Assembly (NCBI GenBank): GCA_965246915.1
Contig: CBDFGB010000025.1
Span: 186,001 to 250,000 of the forward strand
From: CAVRQM01 sp965246915
Lineage (GTDB): Bacteria; Pseudomonadota; Alphaproteobacteria; Acetobacterales; Acetobacteraceae
Length of the DNA: 64,000 nt
Direction: 5' to 3'
Shown piece after piece: positions 59,450 to 64,000 of this stretch (position 1 is its first letter; each line of letters opens with the position of its first letter). The notes under the pieces are model-generated. The model was given only the letters and a program-made list of their open reading frames with translations. It was not told where the DNA came from and made no database searches. Position numbers and translations under genes: made by a program.

Positions 59450-60333
59450 CCGGCGTCCTCCTGTAGAGCGGCGCGCAGGTTGCCGCCGTGGCGGTTCAGA
59501 ACGATTCGAGCCCGCTCCGGCGTATGGCCGGCCGCGATCAACACGGCGTGCTTGATGTCGCCCTGCGCGGTGGCGAGTGCCGCGCCCGCCGTGGCTTCGT
59601 CGGTTCCCGCGATGTCGCCCACCATGATACGCGCGCGTTTTCGCAGCTTGTCGTTGCTGAGCCGCATGCCGACCATGCGTCCGTCATGCACCCTGCCCAG
59701 CCGTGTCATCAGCAGCGTCGAGAACAGGTTTAGCATGATTTTTTGAGCCGTCCCGGCCTTGAGGCGGGTGCTGCCGGCGATCACCTCGGCCCCGGTCTCC
59801 GCGAGCAATCCGTGTTCGGCGATGTCGAGCAACGGCCCGGACGCGTTGCTGACCGCGATGGTCAGCGCCCCCCGCGCCCGCGCATGCCGAAGTGCGGCGA
59901 CCGTAAACGGCGTGGCGCCGCTGGCCGCGATGCCGACCACCACGTCGTCGGCTTCAATCTCGTGCGTCTCGATCACCGCGCGGGCGGAGTCCGTATCGTC
60001 CTCCGCGCCCTCGACTGCGTGGCGGAGCGCATGATTGCCGCCCGCGAGAAGCACGAGCAGCCGTTCGTCGGGCCAGCCGAACGTAGGCCCAAGCTCGACG
60101 CCATCCTGAAAGGCTAGACGGCCCGACGATCCGGCCCCGGCGTAGACAAGTCTTCCGCGCAACGAAAGCCGCGTGGCGGCGGCGGCGGCGGCGGCGGCCA
60201 GGGTGGCGAGGCATCCGCGTACGGCGGCCAGCGCATCGGCCTGCGATTCCCAGAGTGCCGCGAGCACGTCGGCATCGGTCCATGTGTCGAGGCCGCGGCT
60301 TCGCGGGCTCGCCGTCTCGGTGGCTGCGGCCAT
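59446..60333 (-). CDS. murQ: N-acetylmuramic acid 6-phosphate etherase
   Basis: 295 residues from the ATG at 60333 (GGAGG immediately upstream). SIS-domain features are LVYAGAGSSGRLAFQDGVEL near 62, GIAASGATPFTVAALRHAR and EVIAGSTRLKAGTAQKIMLNLFSTLLMTRLGRV near 184. It cleaves the lactyl ether to give GlcNAc-6-phosphate for NagA. An alanine run at ~44-52 comes from eight GGC repeats (60175-60198, complement). No anhMurNAc kinase is adjacent. Confidence 0.94.
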   Translation of the reverse strand: MAAATETASPRSRGLDTWTDADVLAALWESQADALAAVRGCLATLAAAAAAAATRLSLRGRLVYAGAGSSGRLAFQDGVELGPTFGWPDERLLVLLAGGNHALRHAVEGAEDDTDSARAVIETHEIEADDVVVGIAASGATPFTVAALRHARARGALTIAVSNASGPLLDIAEHGLLAETGAEVIAGSTRLKAGTAQKIMLNLFSTLLMTRLGRVHDGRMVGMRLSNDKLRKRARIMVGDIAGTDEATAGAALATAQGDIKHAVLIAAGHTPERARIVLNRHGGNLRAALQEDAG

Positions 60334-60404
60334 GCGCCTCCGTGTGCACCCGAGGCGCGCGGCGATCAAGCCGAGATCAGCGTTCAGAACTTTTCACTTG
60401 TCAG

Positions 60405-60449
60405 AGAATCGGGCCTATGGGCAAAGAAGTTTCCTGGAAGCCCGATTCT
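60405..60449 (+). promoter_or_regulatory. Ten-bp inverted repeat in the leader of the HU-type gene
   Basis: AGAATCGGGC (60405-60414) and GCCCGATTCT (60440-60449) are exact reverse complements around a 25-nt interior, ending 45 bp before the HU ATG. As RNA it would form a stable 10-bp stem with a large loop, plausible as an mRNA leader structure for autoregulation. No U-tract follows, so a simple terminator is unlikely. Confidence 0.5.
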
Positions 60450-60494
60450 GCCGGGGACCCCAATCAAATTCGTATCAGGAGCGATCGGAACCCC

Positions 60495-60764
60495 ATGTCG
60501 AAAGCCTTTATTGCGCAGGTCATCCAGGAGTCGGCCGACTTGACGGGCACGGCGGCCAATCGTGCCGCCGCCGACGTGATCGGTGCCATTGTCCGCGAGC
60601 TAAAGAAGAACGGCCGTTTCACCCTGCCGAGTTTCGGCACGTTCGTGGTGCGCAAGACCAAGGCTCGCAAGGGCCTTAACCCGCGCACGGGCGAGCAGAT
60701 CAAGGTCAAAGCCGGCAAGACGGTTCGCTTCAAGGCGTCGCCGACGCTCAAAAAGACTGTCTAG
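60495..60764 (+). CDS. HU-family DNA-binding protein
   Basis: 89 residues. The helical dimer base (MSKAFIAQVIQESADLTGTAANRAA) is followed by the arm region GRFTLPSFGTFVVRKTKARKGLNPRTGEQIKVKAG, with the conserved proline of the DNA-bending arm (GLNPRTGE). It is a histone-like chromosome-bending protein; length and sequence fit HU rather than IHF. An in-frame upstream ATG at 60418 would add 26 residues that do not look like HU, so 60495 is preferred. Its AGGAG site is rather distant. Confidence 0.93.
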   Translation: MSKAFIAQVIQESADLTGTAANRAAADVIGAIVRELKKNGRFTLPSFGTFVVRKTKARKGLNPRTGEQIKVKAGKTVRFKASPTLKKTV

Positions 60765-60786
60765 CCGACGGGAGAGAGCCGGGGCG

Positions 60787-62376
60787 ATGGCGCGACCCGT
60801 CGCGGTGTTCGGCAATTATGCCGAGCGGCCACGTGCGGATGCATCGGGCCCCGCGTGGATTCGGGCCTATGTGGATGCGCTGTCGTATTCGCCAGGCGAG
60901 GTGATCGGAATCCACGTGAGCACCAACCGGCCGCGTTACGACCTTCGCCTCGTCCGCGAGGGGGCGGTACCGGTCACTATACTGGAGCGCGTGGGTCTCG
61001 CCGGCGCCTTCCACGACACACGGTCCGATTGCTCGGTGCATGGTTGCGACTGGCCACTTTCGCAGGAAATCTCGGTCGATCCAGGTTGGCTGTCGGGTGC
61101 ATACCGGTTGCATCTGCGGGTCATGGACGACACTGGCGAGGACGGCTACGACCACATCGTCATCATGCGGCCCGATGCGGCGACGGCGCGCGGCGGCCTG
61201 CTGCTGGTCGCAGCGACCGCGAGCTGGACCGCCTACAACGATTTCGGCGGCTCCAATGCGTATGACGGCATCACCGGGCCAAACGCCGATCAGTTCTCAC
61301 CCATCCTGAGCATCCTGCGGCCGCAGGCGCGTGGTTTCGCCGTCCTGCCCAACGATGCGCCACGCGTGACGCTCGATCAACCGCCCCCGATGGGCGCCCC
61401 AATCGCCTATCCGCACATGGAATGGGCGTTTGCCCAGGGATATTCGAAGAAATACGCCTCGGCGGGCTGGGCGAGCTACGAGCGACACTTCGTGATTTGG
61501 GCGGAAGGCGAGGGATACTCCGTTGACGTCATCTCGCAGACCGATCTGCAGGCGCGGCCGGAACTGATCGATCTCTATCGATGCCTCGTCTTCGTCGGGC
61601 ACGACGAATACTGGAGCTGGGAGATGCGCGACGCGTTGGACGGCTTCGTCGACCGTGGTGGCCGGGTCGCCCGGTTCGCGGGCAATTTCCTTTGGCAAAT
61701 CCGACTCGAGCAAGATGGGCGTCGGCAGGTCTGCTACAAATATCGTGCCCGTGACGAAGATCCGCAGGCCGGCACCGCGCGCGTGACCGCGATGTGGGAG
61801 GCGGCCGAGACGACAAGGCCGGGAGCGTCGACCTTCGGCCTAAACGCCGCCCGCGGCTTGTATGCAGGCTGGGGTGCCTGCGTCTCGCGCGGCGCTCGTG
61901 GATTTCCAATCTACCGGCCGGAACACTGGTCGTTCGCCGGGACAGGATTGCACTATGGCGACATTCTCGGCGGTGCCTCGCAGGTCTTCGGCTATGAGGT
62001 CGATGGCCTGGACTACGTCATGCGCGACGGCTTGCCATACCCGGCGGCGACCGACGCGGTACCAGAAGGTCTGACGATCCTCGGTCTTGGATTGTCGAGC
62101 CTTTTGGAAGAGGGTGACGATGTCGATCCCGAGCTGTCGTGGCTGGGACGTGACGACGCGCGCTACATCGCATCCGTCCTCCTGGGCGCAGAGGACGACG
62201 CGGCACTCGAGCGCATTAAGCGCGGCTGCGGGATGATCGTGCATTTCGAGCGCGGGCGTGGCGAGGTGTTCCACGCTGGAAGCTGCGAGTGGGTCGCGGG
62301 ATTGCAGAGGGGCGATCCGTTCGTCATGCGGGTCACCCAAAATGTTCTGGACCGCTTCCTTGAATCAGCAATATAG
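60787..62376 (+). CDS. N,N-dimethylformamidase beta-subunit-like protein
   Basis: 529 residues, no signal peptide. The C-terminal two thirds match the large-subunit domain of dimethylformamidase: LLLVAATASWTAYNDFGGSNAYDG near 139, YPHMEWAFAQGYSKKYASAGWASYERHFVIWAEGEGYSVDVIS near 210, CLVFVGHDEYWSWEMRDALDGFVDRGGRVARFAGNFLWQIR near 275 and a late EVFHAGSCEWVAGL. The N-terminal ~120 residues form a beta-rich domain. The small alpha subunit is not seen next to it, so the substrate is probably another amide. It starts 22 bp after the HU gene. Confidence 0.83.
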   Translation: MARPVAVFGNYAERPRADASGPAWIRAYVDALSYSPGEVIGIHVSTNRPRYDLRLVREGAVPVTILERVGLAGAFHDTRSDCSVHGCDWPLSQEISVDPGWLSGAYRLHLRVMDDTGEDGYDHIVIMRPDAATARGGLLLVAATASWTAYNDFGGSNAYDGITGPNADQFSPILSILRPQARGFAVLPNDAPRVTLDQPPPMGAPIAYPHMEWAFAQGYSKKYASAGWASYERHFVIWAEGEGYSVDVISQTDLQARPELIDLYRCLVFVGHDEYWSWEMRDALDGFVDRGGRVARFAGNFLWQIRLEQDGRRQVCYKYRARDEDPQAGTARVTAMWEAAETTRPGASTFGLNAARGLYAGWGACVSRGARGFPIYRPEHWSFAGTGLHYGDILGGASQVFGYEVDGLDYVMRDGLPYPAATDAVPEGLTILGLGLSSLLEEGDDVDPELSWLGRDDARYIASVLLGAEDDAALERIKRGCGMIVHFERGRGEVFHAGSCEWVAGLQRGDPFVMRVTQNVLDRFLESAI

Positions 62377-62614
62377 GACTTTATCGCTAGACGCATAGAA
62401 TGTCTTTTAGCAATAACCGTCCTGCATGTGTGACGTTGTGCTGTCAACACTCGATTCTTCTTGTGCGAGGCCGTGGATATTGACTATAGCCTCGCGTAAG
62501 CCATGCATTCCTTGGCCGTGCGGCGCTTGTCAGTCGCGCTAGGGTCCGAATGCCAACGGTCTTGGCGCGCTCACTGTTAGATATTGATGAATTGTCGTCA
62601 TGCGAGGGTTTATC

Positions 62615-63967
62615 ATGCATCAGTACTTCCAGTTCCGTGCCGGTTGGCGCTCCGTATTTTTCCTTCTGATGGTCGTTTCGGAGATTTTGATCGCTCCGAG
62701 CCTGGCGCTCGCGACTGACTGGTATGTGGATGGCCGAGGGGGTTCGAGAGCGAACCCCGGCACCGCGGCCGCGCCGTTCGTCGACGGGTGGCAGGCGTCG
62801 AAGGTCGCCAGGCCAGGTGATACAATCAATGTCCTTCCCTCCACGGCCTATCCGCGCCTGGCGATCCTCGCCTCCGGCACCGCCGAAAAGCCGATCACAG
62901 TGACCGGCACCGGGATAGGCGCCAACCGCACCCGCATCACTGGGGTCGGCACCGATTCCGCGCTCTGGATCAACGCGGACTACGTCGTCGTCAGCAATTT
63001 CGACGTGAGCGCGCCGGGCCAATTCCCCGGCATTTCGTTGGCCCCCGGCCGCCATCACATTACGATCCAAAGGAACGTGGTGCACGATTCAGGGGGCTCC
63101 GGAATCAACACCTTCGGCAACGACTACGTGCGGATTCTGCACAACACCGTCTACGGCAATGCAAAAATCACCAAGGACGGTCGTCAGGGCAGCGGTATCT
63201 CGCTGCTTGGCCACATCGACGTCGACGACTACACAGGGCTGAAGAACGTCGTGGACGGCAACTTAGTCTACGCCAACACCAACGAATTGTATTGTTTCGA
63301 CGACTACTGCTGGGCCAACCGTCTGACCTCCGACGGCAATGGCATCATCATCGACGACTTCCGCCGTAAGCGCTTCGACGGGGCTGGCTATCGCGGGCAG
63401 ACTCTAGTGTCCAACAACGTGGTGTTCGGCAATGGCGGACGCGGCATCTATATGTACCGGAGCGATCATGCGGTAATCGTCGGCAACACCTGCTTTTTCA
63501 ACAACCAGGATCCCTACAGCGGGGCTTGGCACCCCGGAGAGATCGGCCTGGCGGCCGTCGGCGACGTGGAGGTTCACAACAACATCCTGTACTCCGACGC
63601 CGGCAATGGGCCGAATCGCACCGGCACCGCACCGAACTATCGCGTTTCGTTCAGCGCCCAGTACATCTATGAGACGGATCAGCCCGTCCACATTGGACGC
63701 AATCTCATGTTCAACCCGAAGACCGACCGCACGAAGATGACCTTTTCGCGCGAGGCTCCGAATCTGCAAATCCTGGACAACAACATGTTCTACGGGCCCC
63801 GTCTCAAACTCCCCAGCCTCGACCCGGAGGTCGCGGATTTCCGGCCGATCAAGGGAAGCATCGCGCTCAACAACGGCGATCCGGCGCATCGTCTGATGTA
63901 TGATATCCTCTGGGCGCGCCGGGGCGGCAACACGAGCATAGGGGCATACGAATACGCCGCGCCCTGA
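62615..63967 (+). CDS. Secreted right-handed parallel beta-helix protein
   Basis: 450 residues from ATG 62615 (GAGGG 7 bp upstream; ATG 62600 is an alternative). Signal peptide ending SLALA after FFLLMVVSEILIAP. The start TDWYVDGRGGSRANPGTAAAPF is the usual entry of pectate-lyase-like/NosD-type helices. Rungs such as HHITIQRNVVHDSGGSGIN, NDYVRILHNTVYGN, QTLVSNNVVFGNGGRGIYMY and AVIVGNTCFFNN follow. The C-terminus has the SIALNNGDPAH...SIGAYEY cap typical of this family. It is probably a surface or extracellular polysaccharide-binding or -modifying protein; catalytic residues are not assignable. Confidence 0.88.
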   Translation: MHQYFQFRAGWRSVFFLLMVVSEILIAPSLALATDWYVDGRGGSRANPGTAAAPFVDGWQASKVARPGDTINVLPSTAYPRLAILASGTAEKPITVTGTGIGANRTRITGVGTDSALWINADYVVVSNFDVSAPGQFPGISLAPGRHHITIQRNVVHDSGGSGINTFGNDYVRILHNTVYGNAKITKDGRQGSGISLLGHIDVDDYTGLKNVVDGNLVYANTNELYCFDDYCWANRLTSDGNGIIIDDFRRKRFDGAGYRGQTLVSNNVVFGNGGRGIYMYRSDHAVIVGNTCFFNNQDPYSGAWHPGEIGLAAVGDVEVHNNILYSDAGNGPNRTGTAPNYRVSFSAQYIYETDQPVHIGRNLMFNPKTDRTKMTFSREAPNLQILDNNMFYGPRLKLPSLDPEVADFRPIKGSIALNNGDPAHRLMYDILWARRGGNTSIGAYEYAAP

Positions 63968-64000
63968 CCAGTCGCTCACTTGACTATAGATCGAAGCATC

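Noticed and set aside
60175..60198. Eight tandem GGC repeats, considered as a phase-variation tract
   Set aside because: The unit is 3 bp and in frame within murQ, so length change would only alter an alanine run; such runs are common in GC-rich genes.

Overview
The window is GC-rich (about two thirds G+C) bacterial chromosome that is almost entirely coding, with tight operons full of ATGA/GTGA stop-start overlaps. The gene set points to an alphaproteobacterium, most likely Rhodospirillales/Acetobacteraceae-like. The signs are an NDUFS4-type complex I accessory subunit, a trpGDC-moaC-moeA operon, the DUF2849-cysI-DUF934 sulfite reductase operon, a CheZ-type phosphatase and a GT61 surface-glycan enzyme. 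No rRNA is present, so the lineage is an inference. I saw no insertion sequence, prophage or CRISPR array.

Left part (1-9.7 kb): a truncated gentisate-dioxygenase-like cupin gene diverges from a GntR/FCD regulator. It is followed by a BMP-type ABC importer (binding protein, double ATPase, two permeases) and three enzymes that read as the upper vitamin B6 degradation pathway: 4-pyridoxolactonase, a GMC oxidoreductase fitting pyridoxine 4-oxidase, and an SDR fitting pyridoxal 4-dehydrogenase. The importer is therefore a candidate B6-vitamer transporter.

9.7-17.6 kb: a five-gene surface-glycan cluster (two GT4-like transferases, one GT61 enzyme, two unknown proteins), then a single-polypeptide histidine kinase / receiver / LuxR-HTH protein with a 14-bp palindrome upstream.

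17.6-32 kb: on the minus strand thiM, moeA, moaC, trpC, trpD, trpG, a carrier-like protein and mazG; on the plus strand a GFA protein, D-aminoacylase, GNAT acetyltransferase, an unknown protein and a split chromate transporter. These are followed on the minus strand by an exported CHAP protein, RidA, a lipoprotein and an unknown protein.

30-41 kb: a maturation set for xanthine-dehydrogenase/CO-dehydrogenase-type molybdenum hydroxylases (MobA-like fusion, two XdhC halves, CoxE, CoxD, CoxG) without the catalytic subunits. Next come a DoxD/DoxX membrane protein, a TusA-like/radical-SAM fusion that lacks the TusA cysteine, exported MsrA, a PhnD-type binding protein and a flavin monooxygenase/acyl-CoA-dehydrogenase-type enzyme. 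Together this looks sulfur-oriented.

41-50.4 kb: histone-deacetylase-like protein, DUF192 protein, tRNA-Pro(TGG), NDUFS4 homologue, tRNA-Arg(TCT), SRPBCC protein, small membrane protein, CDF metal exporter, old-yellow-enzyme reductase, a divergent cysK / Rrf2 regulator pair, and the assimilatory sulfite reductase operon.

50.4-64 kb: a complete phosphate system (pstSCAB-phoU-phoB) behind a three-repeat Pho box, succinate-semialdehyde dehydrogenase, a murQ-nagA-cheZ minus-strand group for cell-wall sugar recycling plus chemotaxis, an HU-type protein with a long inverted repeat in its leader, a dimethylformamidase-beta-like protein, and a secreted parallel beta-helix protein at the right edge.
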